Below are positions 8,014 through 16,500 of a DNA stretch of 47,362 nt, in pieces. Made by a program: the position numbers and the translations under genes. Under the pieces are notes generated by a model. The model did no database searches, was not told where the DNA came from, and saw only the letters and a list, made by a program, of their open reading frames with translations. The DNA lies in the NCBI RefSeq assembly GCF_001552175.1, contig NZ_BCQR01000092.1:1-47362 (forward strand), in the 5' to 3' direction. The stretch's first letter is position 1. Each line of letters opens with the position of its first letter. This stretch comes from Actinomadura kijaniata NBRC 14229. GTDB taxonomy: Bacteria > Actinomycetota > Actinomycetes > Streptosporangiales > Streptosporangiaceae.

Positions 8014-9984
8014 ATGTTCGAGAGCGTTCTGGTCGCCAACCGCGGCGAGATCGCGGTCCGGGTGTTCCGCACGCTGCGGCGCCTCGGGATCCGGTCGGTC
8101 GCGGTGCACAGCGACGCCGACGCGGGCGCGCGGCACGTCCGCGAGGCCGACGAGGCGGTCCGGGTGCCGTCGTACCTGGACATCGCGGCGGTGGTGGAGG
8201 CCGCGCGGAGCACCGGCGCGCAGGCCGTCCACCCCGGCTACGGGTTCCTGGCGGAGAACACCGCGTTCGCGCGGGCCTGCGCCGAGGCCGGGATCGTGTT
8301 CGTCGGCCCGCCCGCCGAGGCGATCGAGGCGATGGGCGACAAGATCCGCGCCAAGCGGACCGTGGCCGCCGCCGGGGTGCCGGTGGTGCCCGGCCGCGAC
8401 GAGCCGGGCCTGTCGGACGAGGAGCTGGCGGCCGCCGCGCTGGAGGTCGGCCTGCCGGTGCTGCTGAAGCCGTCGGCGGGCGGCGGCGGCAAGGGCATGC
8501 GGCTGGTCCGCGACGCCGCCGACCTGCCCGAGGCGATCGCCTCGGCACGGCGGGAGGCGCGCGGCTCGTTCGGCGACGACACGCTGCTGGCCGAGCGGTT
8601 CGTGGAGAACCCCCGGCACATCGAGATCCAGGTGTTCGCCGACGCCCACGGCAACGCCGTCCACCTCGGCGAGCGCGAGTGCAGCCTGCAACGCCGCCAC
8701 CAGAAGATCGTCGAGGAGGCGCCGTCCCCGCTGCTGGACGAGGAGACCCGGGCGCGGATGGGCGCGAGCGCGGTCGCCGCGGCCAGGGCGGTCGGGTACG
8801 TCGGCGCGGGCACCGTGGAGTACATCGTGTCGGCCGACCGGCCGGGCGAGTACTTCTTCATGGAGATGAACACCCGCCTCCAGGTCGAGCACCCGGTCAC
8901 CGAGATGGCGGTCACCATCGACGGCCGCCCCGACCCCGACCTGGTGGAGCTGCAGCTGCGCGCCGCCGCCGGGGAGCCGCTGCCGTTCACCCAGGAGCAG
9001 GTCGCCTTCCGCGGCCACGCCGTCGAGGCCCGCGTCTACGCCGAGGACCCGGCGCGCGGCTTCCTGCCGACCGGCGGCACGGTCCTGGCGCTGACCGAGC
9101 CGGCCGGCGAGCACGTGCGCGTCGACTCCGGCCTGGACGAGGGCACCGAGGTCGGCGGCTCCTACGACCCGATGCTCGCCAAGGTCATCGTGTGGGGGCC
9201 GGACCGGGCGCAGGCGCTGCGCCGCCTGGACCGGGCCCTGGCCGGCTACCGGCTGCTGGGCGTGGCGACGAACGTGGCGTTCCTGCGCTCGCTGACCCGC
9301 CACCCGGAGGTGGCCGCCGGGCGGCTGGACACCGGGCTGGTCGAACGCGTCCTGGACGAGCTCACCGCCGGGACCGGCACCCCGCCGGAGGTCCTGGCCG
9401 CCGCCGCGCTGGAACGCGTGCTGGCGCTGGAGACCCCCGCCCCCGACCCGTGGGAGATCCCCGACGGCTGGCGCCCCGGCGCGCCCGCCTGGACCCCGTG
9501 GATCATCACCCCGGCGGGCGGCGACCCCGTCGAGGTGCGGGTCCGGGGGCGCGCCCACGACGCGACCGTCGCGATCGGCGACACCCGGGCGCGGGCGTCG
9601 CTGCGGCGCGACGGCGACACGCTGACGCTGGTCCACGAGGGCCGCACGCTGACGTTCGCCGCCGCCCGCGACGGCCACACGCTGTGGCTGGGCCGCGACG
9701 GGCACGCCTGGTCGCTGACCGAGCACGTCCGCGCCGAGACCGGCGGCGCGACCGCCGCGACCGGCGACGGCGTGCTGCGCAGCCCGATGCCCGGCACCGT
9801 CCTGGCCGTCAAGGTCGCCGAGGGCGAGGCCGTGGCCGAGGGCCAGCCGGTCGTCGTGGTCGAGGCGATGAAGATGGAGCACACCGTCACCGCGCCGGTC
9901 GCGGGCGTGGTCAAGCGGCTTCCGGTGCGTGCGGGGGCCCAGGTCGCCCTGGACGCCGTGCTCGCCGTGATCGAGGAGGAGTGA
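8014..9984 (+). CDS. liuD: Methylcrotonyl-CoA carboxylase alpha (biotin carboxylase/BCCP) subunit
   Basis: A 656-residue acyl-CoA carboxylase alpha subunit. The N-terminal biotin carboxylase begins FESVLVANRGEIAVRVFRTL and carries LLKPSAGGGGKGMR (ATP grasp), ERECSLQRRHQKIVEEAP and MEMNTRLQVEHPVTEM. The last 75 residues form the biotin carrier domain with the biotinyl lysine in VEAMKMEHTV. It carboxylates its own biotin with bicarbonate and ATP, handing the carboxylate to the beta subunit encoded just upstream. GAGGGG precedes ATG 8014. The TGA shares a base with the next ATG (TGATG), so HMG-CoA lyase is translationally coupled. Confidence 0.95.
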   Translation: MFESVLVANRGEIAVRVFRTLRRLGIRSVAVHSDADAGARHVREADEAVRVPSYLDIAAVVEAARSTGAQAVHPGYGFLAENTAFARACAEAGIVFVGPPAEAIEAMGDKIRAKRTVAAAGVPVVPGRDEPGLSDEELAAAALEVGLPVLLKPSAGGGGKGMRLVRDAADLPEAIASARREARGSFGDDTLLAERFVENPRHIEIQVFADAHGNAVHLGERECSLQRRHQKIVEEAPSPLLDEETRARMGASAVAAARAVGYVGAGTVEYIVSADRPGEYFFMEMNTRLQVEHPVTEMAVTIDGRPDPDLVELQLRAAAGEPLPFTQEQVAFRGHAVEARVYAEDPARGFLPTGGTVLALTEPAGEHVRVDSGLDEGTEVGGSYDPMLAKVIVWGPDRAQALRRLDRALAGYRLLGVATNVAFLRSLTRHPEVAAGRLDTGLVERVLDELTAGTGTPPEVLAAAALERVLALETPAPDPWEIPDGWRPGAPAWTPWIITPAGGDPVEVRVRGRAHDATVAIGDTRARASLRRDGDTLTLVHEGRTLTFAAARDGHTLWLGRDGHAWSLTEHVRAETGGATAATGDGVLRSPMPGTVLAVKVAEGEAVAEGQPVVVVEAMKMEHTVTAPVAGVVKRLPVRAGAQVALDAVLAVIEEE

Positions 9985-10901
9985 TGCGGGTCCCGCTGCC
10001 CGGTCTGCCGGACCGGGTCACGATCTACGAGGTCGGGCCGCGCGACGGCCTGCAGAACGAGAAGACGGTCGTCCCGGTCGAGGTGAAGGCCGAGTTCGTG
10101 GCCCGGCTCGCCGACGCGGGCCTGACCACGATCGAGACCACCAGCTTCGTGCACCCGAAATGGGTGCCGCAGCTCGCCGACGCCGAGGAGCTGCTCGGGG
10201 CGCTGCCCGCCACGGGCGACCCCCGGCCGGTGCTGGTCCCCAACGAACGCGGCCTGGACCGCGCCCTCGCGCTCGGCGTCCGGGAGATCGCGATCTTCGG
10301 GAGCGCCACCGAGACGTTCGCGCGCCGCAACCTCAACCGCACCGTCGACGAGTCCCTGGCGATGTTCGCGCCGGTCGTGGAGCGCGCCCGCGCCGAGGGA
10401 CTGTGGGTGCGCGCCTACGTGTCGATGGTGTGCGGCGACCCGTGGGAGGGCGACGTCCCGATCCCGCAGGTCGTGTCGGTCGCCCGGCGGATGATGGACA
10501 TGGGCTGCCACCAGCTCAGCCTCGGCGACACCATCGGCGTCGGCACGCCCGGCCAGGTCACCGCGCTCATCGGGGCGCTGGGCGAGGCGGGCGTCGGGGC
10601 CGACCGGCTCGCCGTCCACTTCCACGACACCTACGGGCAGGCGCTGTCGAACACCCTGGCCGCGCTGCGGGCGGGCGTCACCACCGTGGACGCCTCCACC
10701 GGCGGCATCGGCGGCTGCCCGTACGCCGAGTCCGCCACCGGCAACCTCGCCACCGAGGACCTGGTGTGGATGCTGCACGGCCTCGGCATCGACACCGGCG
10801 TGGACCTCGACAAGCTCGTCTCCACCAGCCGCTGGATGGCCGGCCGGCTCGGCCGCCCCTCCCCGTCCCGCGTCGTCCAGGCACTGTCTCCGAAGGAGTG
10901 A
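9984..10901 (+). CDS. liuE: Hydroxymethylglutaryl-CoA lyase
   Basis: 305 residues of the DRE-TIM metallolyase family, matching HMG-CoA lyase in length. It cleaves 3-hydroxy-3-methylglutaryl-CoA to acetoacetate and acetyl-CoA, the last step of leucine degradation. The N-terminal YEVGPRDGLQNEK supplies the metal/acid residues and GGIGGCPYAESATGN contains the active-site Cys of the family signature; VHFHDTYGQALSN carries the metal-binding His pair. A strong GGAGGAG sits before ATG 9984. Four bases separate its stop from the acyl-CoA dehydrogenase start, so it is within the same operon. The in-frame GTG at 9981 is less likely. Confidence 0.95.
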   Translation: MRVPLPGLPDRVTIYEVGPRDGLQNEKTVVPVEVKAEFVARLADAGLTTIETTSFVHPKWVPQLADAEELLGALPATGDPRPVLVPNERGLDRALALGVREIAIFGSATETFARRNLNRTVDESLAMFAPVVERARAEGLWVRAYVSMVCGDPWEGDVPIPQVVSVARRMMDMGCHQLSLGDTIGVGTPGQVTALIGALGEAGVGADRLAVHFHDTYGQALSNTLAALRAGVTTVDASTGGIGGCPYAESATGNLATEDLVWMLHGLGIDTGVDLDKLVSTSRWMAGRLGRPSPSRVVQALSPKE

Positions 10902-10905
10902 CCCA

Positions 10906-12054
10906 ATGATCGACTTCACGCTCACCGACGAGCAGGAGGAGCTGCGGAGCACGGTCGAGCGGTTCGCCCGCGAGACCGTCGCCCCGGTGATCGGCGACCT
11001 GTACGAGCGCGGCGAGTTCCCGTACGACATCGTCGCGGCGATGGGCAAGATGGGGCTGTTCGGCCTGCCGTTCCCCGAGGAGCACGGCGGCATGGGCGGC
11101 GACTACTTCACGCTGTGCCTGGCGCTGGAGGAGCTGGCCCGCGTGGACTCCTCGGTCGCCATCACCCTGGAGGCGGGCGTCTCCCTGGGCGCGATGCCGA
11201 TCTACCGGTTCGGCTCCGACGCCCAGAAGGAGAAGTGGCTGCCGGTCCTCACCTCCGGCGAGAGGCTGGCGGCGTTCGGCCTGACCGAGCCGGGCGGCGG
11301 CTCCGACGTGCCCGGCGGGATGCGCACCACCGCCCGGCTCGACGGCGACCAGTGGGTGATCAACGGGTCGAAGGCGTTCATCACCAACTCCGGCACCGAC
11401 ATCACCGCGTTCGTGACGGTCACCGCGTTCACCGGCGACAACGAGATCTCCACGATCATCGTCCCGAACGGCACGCCCGGCTTCACCGTCGGGAGGAAGT
11501 ACTCCAAGGTCGGCTGGTCGGCGTCCGACACCCGCGAGCTGTCGTTCGACGACGTGCGGGTGCCCGCCGAGAACCTGGTCGGCGAGCGCGGCCGGGGCTA
11601 CGCCCAGTTCCTGCGGATCCTCGACGAGGGACGCATCGCCATCGCCGCCCTGTCGGTCGGCCTGGCGCAGGGCTGCGTGGACGAGTGCCTGCGGTACGTG
11701 CGCGAGCGCGAGGCGTTCGGCCGGGAGATCGGCCGCTACCAGGCCATCCAGTTCAAGGTCGCCGACATGGAGGTCCGCGCGCACACCGCCCGCCTGGCCT
11801 ACTACGCGGCGGCGGCGAAGATGCTGGCGGGCGAGCCGTTCAAGAAGGAGGCCGCCATCGCCAAGCTGGTCGCCTCCAACGCCGCGATGGACAACGCCCG
11901 CGACGCCACGCAGATCTTCGGCGGCTACGGCTTCATGAACGAGTACGCCGTCGGCCGCTTCTACCGCGACGCCAAGATCCTGGAGGTCGGCGAGGGCACC
12001 TCCGAGGTGCAGCGGATGCTGATCGCCCGCGCGCTGGGACTGCCCACGCACTGA
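10906..12054 (+). CDS. acdH: Acyl-CoA dehydrogenase (AcdH/FadE19-like, branched short chain)
   Basis: A 382-residue FAD-dependent acyl-CoA dehydrogenase with the family signatures AAFGLTEPGGGSDVPG, KAFITNSGTDITAFV, REAFGREIGRYQAIQFKVAD and ATQIFGGYGFMNEY. The catalytic base sits at Glu363 in VGEGTSEVQRM, as in butyryl- and isobutyryl-type enzymes; the position used by isovaleryl-CoA dehydrogenase (Glu in LDxER) is Gly here (ILDEGRIAI). With its place after the MCC and lyase genes, a broad branched-chain role like Streptomyces AcdH, including isovaleryl-CoA oxidation, is the best guess. It closes the operon and is followed by a clear terminator. Confidence 0.9.
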   Translation: MIDFTLTDEQEELRSTVERFARETVAPVIGDLYERGEFPYDIVAAMGKMGLFGLPFPEEHGGMGGDYFTLCLALEELARVDSSVAITLEAGVSLGAMPIYRFGSDAQKEKWLPVLTSGERLAAFGLTEPGGGSDVPGGMRTTARLDGDQWVINGSKAFITNSGTDITAFVTVTAFTGDNEISTIIVPNGTPGFTVGRKYSKVGWSASDTRELSFDDVRVPAENLVGERGRGYAQFLRILDEGRIAIAALSVGLAQGCVDECLRYVREREAFGREIGRYQAIQFKVADMEVRAHTARLAYYAAAAKMLAGEPFKKEAAIAKLVASNAAMDNARDATQIFGGYGFMNEYAVGRFYRDAKILEVGEGTSEVQRMLIARALGLPTH

Positions 12055-12074
12055 AGCCGCCCCGTCCCGCTGAC

Positions 12075-12120
12075 GGCCCCTGTCATTCTTTCCGGGAATG
12101 GCAGGGGCCAAACCCTTTTC
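12075..12120 (+). terminator. Intrinsic terminator of the leucine catabolic operon
   Basis: Fourteen-base arms 12075-12088 (GGCCCCTGTCATTC) and 12096-12109 (GAATGGCAGGGGCC) pair with one G-U, around a 7-base loop, and are followed by AAACCCTTTTC. It lies 20 bases after the dehydrogenase stop and insulates the downstream atpE-like gene. Confidence 0.8.
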
Positions 12121-12194
12121 AGCCCGTGGCGGAAGGCGTCACGAAGTACCAGGTCAGGGCGGTGTACGAATTTAGAGGCATTGACTGCCGGCCA

Positions 12195-12238
12195 TTTTCA
12201 GGAAAGCATGTGAATGCAGTCACAAGGATTCCTGAAAA
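12195..12238. promoter_or_regulatory. 44-bp dyad with nested TGTGA-N6-TCACA upstream of orphan atpE
   Basis: TTTTCAGGAA (12195-12204) and TTCCTGAAAA (12229-12238) are exact inverted arms. Inside them TGTGA (12209-12213) and TCACA (12220-12224) form a perfect Crp/GlxR-type consensus. Both share the axis 12216.5; 18 of 22 positions per half are symmetric. TTGACT at 12181-12186 could be a -35 box, with only a weak -10 (AAGCAT). The right arm ends two bases before the ribosome site, so it may act as DNA operator or as a 5'-leader hairpin. Confidence 0.6.
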
Positions 12239-12253
12239 CAGGAAGGGAGACGA

Positions 12254-12496
12254 ATGTCCGCCATTCTCGCCGCCTCCGACCTCGCCGCCGTGAAGGGCAA
12301 CATCGGGTCCGTCGCCTACGGCCTGGCCGCCATCGGCCCCGGCATCGGCGTCGGCGTCATCTTCGGCCAGGGCGTGCAGGCGATCGCCCGCCAGCCCGAG
12401 CTGACCAACACCATCCGCCAGAACATGCTCCTCGGTTTCGCCCTCACCGAGGCCCTCGCGCTCATCGGCTTCGTGGTGCCGTTCGTGCACCGTTGA
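12254..12496 (+). CDS. atpE: Orphan F0 ATP synthase subunit c
   Basis: An 80-residue two-helix proteolipid. Helix 1 (about 17-39) has the glycine-rich PGIGVGVIFG, the polar loop is ARQPE (45-49), and helix 2 (58-78) has the proton-carrying Glu66 in GFALTEALALIG. All hallmarks of the rotating c-ring subunit are intact and its length is normal. What is odd is the place: no other ATP synthase gene (a, b, delta, alpha, gamma, beta, epsilon) is near, and the gene is bounded by terminators on both sides with its own regulatory dyad. A ribosome site AGGGAG (12244-12249) precedes ATG 12254. It probably is a second, regulated c subunit, unless the main operon lacks one. Confidence 0.9.
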   Translation: MSAILAASDLAAVKGNIGSVAYGLAAIGPGIGVGVIFGQGVQAIARQPELTNTIRQNMLLGFALTEALALIGFVVPFVHR

Positions 12497-12517
12497 ACTC
12501 TTCGCGACCGTCCGCCA

Positions 12518-12545
12518 GGCCGTCCGGCAAAGCCGGACGGCCTTT
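12518..12545 (+). terminator. Intrinsic terminator of orphan atpE
   Basis: Perfect 11-base arms GGCCGTCCGGC (12518-12528) and GCCGGACGGCC (12532-12542) with an AAA loop, followed by TTT. It ends transcription 22 bases past the atpE stop, making that gene monocistronic. Confidence 0.85.
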
Positions 12546-12644
12546 CCCGTCATTCCCGCTGTCAACTTCCGGCCAGCCCTTGTTCTCAAGATCGTTCAGC
12601 GCCATTCTGGGAACGCCGTCCGCGACCCCCCAGGGAGCCCCCTC

Positions 12645-13448
12645 ATGAGCACGCCGTCACACGAAGTCGACTCGTCGGTGCCGCACTCGGCCCGGGTCTG
12701 GGACTACTGGCTGGGCGGCAAGGAGAACTACCCGGCCGACCGCGAGATGGGCGACCAGATCGCGCAGGTGATGCCCAGCATCATCGACATGGCCCGGCAC
12801 GACCGCGGGTTCCTGCGCCGCACCGTGGGCCACATGGTGGAGAAGGAGGGCATCCGGCAGTTCCTCGACATCGGCACCGGCCTGCCCACCCAGGACAACA
12901 CCCACGAGGTCGCCCAGCGCGTCGCCCCCGAGTGCAAGGTCGTCTACGTCGACAACGACCCCCTCGTCCTCGCCCACGCGCACGCGCTGCTGACCGGAAG
13001 CCCCGAGGGCGTCACCAACTACCTGCACGCCGACCTGAACGACCCCGAGGGCATCCTCGACGGCGCCCGCCGGACCCTGGACCTCACCCGGCCCGTCGCG
13101 GTGATGCTGCTGGGCATCGTCCACTTCATCCCCGACCTCGACGAGGCCCGCGCCATCACCGGCACGCTGATGGACGCGTGCCCGCCCGGCAGCTTCCTGG
13201 CCGTCTCCCACGCCACCGACGCCGCCGACGGCGAGCCGATGCGCAGGGCCGTCGAGGACTGGAACGCGGGCGGCGCCAAGCCCCCGCTGACCCTGCGCTC
13301 CCCCGAGCAGATCGCCACCCTCTTCGAGGGCCTGGAGGTCCTGGAGCCGGGCGTGGTCTCCACCTCCCGCTGGCGGCCCGACCCGGACCCGTTCGGCGAG
13401 GCCCCGCTCGTCGGCCACTGGTGCGCCCTGGCCCGCAAGGCGTCCTGA
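12645..13448 (+). CDS. SAM-dependent methyltransferase, Methyltransf_19 (DUF574) family
   Basis: 267 residues matching the actinobacterial S-adenosyl methyltransferase family PF04672. The N-terminus SARVWDYWLGGKENYPADRE is the family hallmark; the SAM site is FLDIGTGLPTQDNTHEVAQ with the acidic residue in VVYVDNDPLVLAHA; VMLLGIVHFIPD follows. Members are numerous in Streptomyces and relatives and their substrates are mostly unknown. GGGAG lies before ATG 12645. It sits 77 bp upstream of the NACHT gene in the same direction, which may be coincidental. Confidence 0.9.
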   Translation: MSTPSHEVDSSVPHSARVWDYWLGGKENYPADREMGDQIAQVMPSIIDMARHDRGFLRRTVGHMVEKEGIRQFLDIGTGLPTQDNTHEVAQRVAPECKVVYVDNDPLVLAHAHALLTGSPEGVTNYLHADLNDPEGILDGARRTLDLTRPVAVMLLGIVHFIPDLDEARAITGTLMDACPPGSFLAVSHATDAADGEPMRRAVEDWNAGGAKPPLTLRSPEQIATLFEGLEVLEPGVVSTSRWRPDPDPFGEAPLVGHWCALARKAS

Positions 13449-13525
13449 GGTCCCGCCGTCCGTTTCCGCGACGGAGACCGGGCAGACGCGGAGATAATCA
13501 TGCTCTCAAGAGAAATGGGGGCATC

Positions 13526-16500
13526 GTGGCGGTTGAGGCGGCTGCGCTGGGGGTCGGCAGAGCGGTGGTCCAGCTGGCCGTCGGCCGCTGGCTGGCGGGG
13601 CACACGGCCAGGAGGGCCGCGGGCAGGGACCTCGTCGAGCTGGTCGAGACCGGCTTCCCCGACACGATCAAACGCCGCAGGGTGACACGCCAGTTCGAGG
13701 CGATCGCGGACGCGGTCACCGACCGGCTGCTGACGTTCGCCGGGCACGAGTTCGGCGGCCTGTCCGACGGCGACCGCGCCGCCGTCCTCGACCAGGTGGT
13801 CCGCACCCTCCAGCAGGCCGACCTGTCGGACGAGGCGCTGTGGGCGGCCGACCTGGACCCGGTGCGGCTGTCGCGCGGCCTGCGTTCACGGCTGCCCGAA
13901 CGCCGCGCCGGGTTCGAGTTCGGCGAGGCCGGGGCGCGGCTGTACGCGGTGGCGCTGAACGAGTGCTGCGACTGCCTGGCCCGGATCATCATCCACCTGC
14001 CGCAGTTCGAGCCCCGTGCCGCCGTGGAGATGCTGGGGCGCCTCACGGGCCTGGGCGAGCAACTGGAGGGGATCCTGTCGCGACTCCCGGCGCGTTCCCT
14101 CGACGCGCCGGAGGGAACGGACGACGACGCCGAGTTCACCCGCCGCTACCTGGCCTCGATCAGCGAGAGCCTGGACACCCTGGAGCTGTTCGGGGTCCGC
14201 TTCGAGCGGTTCACGCGCCCGCAGACCAGGTTGAGCGTCGCCTACATCAGCCTGAGCGTCTCCGAGGAGGACGGCGCGAAGGGCCGTCGTTCTCCGACCA
14301 TCCAGGCCGTCCCCATCGACGAGTTCCGCTCCACCCGCCATGACGGCGGTACACGTCGGGTGGAGGCGGCGTTGAGCGGTCATCGGCTGATGCTGCTGCG
14401 CGGCGAGGCGGGCGGTGGCAAGAGCACTCTGCTGCGCTGGCTGGCCGTCACCGCCGCGCGGGGCGCGTTCACCGGCGAGCTGGCCGACTGGAACGGCGTC
14501 GTCCCGTTCCTGATCAAGCTGCGTCACGCGGACGAACTCCCCCGCCCCGAGCAGTACCTCGACACCGTGGCGGGCAATCTCGTCGGCATCATGCCGCGCG
14601 GCTGGGTCCACCGTCAGCTGCGTTCCGGCCGCGCGCTGCTGATGGTGGACGGCGTGGACGAGGTCCCCGCCCACCGGCGCCAGGCCGTCCGCGACTGGCT
14701 CCGGGGCATCGTCAACGAGTTCCGCGACCTGCGGATCATCGTCACCTCCCGGCCGGCGGCGGCCAGGGCCGACTGGCTGCGCGCCGAGGGCTTCGCCACC
14801 GCGTTCCTGGAGCCCCTGTCGCCGCCCGGCATCCGCGCCCTCGTCCGGCACTGGCACGACGCCGTCCGGGGCCGCACCGGCCTCCCCTGCGCCCCCGAGC
14901 GGCTCCCCTCCTACGAGGCGAGGCTCCACGCCCGGCTGGAGGGCGCGCCCCACCTGCGCGCCCTCGCCTCCAGCCCGCTGCTGGCCGCGATGCTGTGCGC
15001 GCTCAACCTCGACCGCGAGACCCTGCCGCACAGCCGGATGGAGCTGTATCGGGCGGCCCTGGAGATGCTGTTGGAGACCAGGGACGCCAAACGCGGCGTG
15101 CCGAGCGCGCGGACCGTCTCCCTCGAACCCGACCAGAAGATCCGCATCCTCCAGAACCTGGCCTGGTACTTGTCCGACAGCAATCGCGTCGAGCTGCCCA
15201 AGCCGACAGTCCAACGGCTGACCGCCGACCGGCTCGCGGCGATGCCCCGGGTGGACGCGTCCGCCGAGGACGTACTGGACGCGTTGCTCCAGCGCAGCGG
15301 TGTGCTCCGCGAGCCGGTGCCCGACCGGATCGACTTCGTGCACCGCACCGTCCAGGAGTACCTGACCGCCAAGCAGGCCGCCGACCTCGGCGACATGGAC
15401 CTGCTCGTCCACAACGCCCACCGCGACCAGTGGCGCGAAACGATCATCATGGCGGCCGGGCACGCCAACGAACCGCTGTGCCGCGAGCTGATCACCGGGA
15501 TCCTCAGCCGGGCCGCCGCCGAGCCCCGGCACGCGCGCCGCCTGAAACTGCTCGCGGTGTCCTGCCTGGAAACGCTTCCGGCCCTTCCGGAGGACCTGCG
15601 CGCGGCCCTCGACGCCTGCCTGGACGAGCTCGTCCCGCCGCGCAGCGTCTCCGCCGCCCGCTCCCTCGCGTCCGCGGGCGAACCCGTCCTCGCGAAACTC
15701 CCCCGCACCCTGACCGGCCTCTCCGATGCCGCCGCCTGCGCGGCGATCCGCACCGCCTGGATGGTCAACGGCCCGAAGGCCCTCGACCTGCTGGCCGGAT
15801 ACGCGGCCGACCGGCGCACGAGCGTGTGGTCCGAACTCAACGACGCCTGGGGCTACTTCGATCCCGACGAGTTCGCCGCCCGGGTCCTGAACCCGGTCCC
15901 CGGCCACTGCCTCCTCAGCGTGGTCCGCTCCCCCGCCCGGTTGCGGGCCCTGACCCGGATCCCCCCGCTGCGGAAGCTGTACGCCCTCCTTGACGAGCCC
16001 TCCGACCTGGATTTCCTCGTCCCGCACGCGCGGACGCTCAACGAGCTCACGATCCTGTGTGATCAGGAGGGTGTCGACATCGGGCGCTTGCCACCACTGC
16101 CCGACCTCGACTATCTCGTCCTCGGCCTGCCCGGGCTCACCGACCTCCGCTTCCTGGACGACCTGCCGAAGCTCGGCATGATCTGGCTGCCGCACTGCGA
16201 GGAGATCAAGGATTTCTCTCCGCTGCTCCGCCACTCACGCCTGCGCCAGCTCGGCGTCAGGAACAGCGTCCATCTGACCGACCTGGCATCGTTGCCGCCG
16301 CTGAGCGGGCTGCTGAGCCTCAACCTCACCGGCTCCCGCCTGTCCTGCGGCCTTGAGGACGTGGTCGCGGCGGCCCCCATGGTCGAAATGCTCTATCTCT
16401 CCGAATGCGCGTGGGTCCGCGACCTCGCCCCGTTGCGGGCGCTGCCGCTGCGGCAGTTGGACATCGGAGGATGCGCCGGGTTGTCCGACCTCGCCCCGCT

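Noticed and set aside
10906..12054. Assignment as strict isovaleryl-CoA dehydrogenase
   Set aside because: The diagnostic IVD Glu is Gly and the base is at the short-chain position; a broader branched-chain name is safer.
12932..13525. Upstream extension of the NACHT frame
   Set aside because: The extension overlaps the methyltransferase in another frame and is low-complexity Arg/Pro; GTG 13526 has a ribosome site and the family-like N-terminus.
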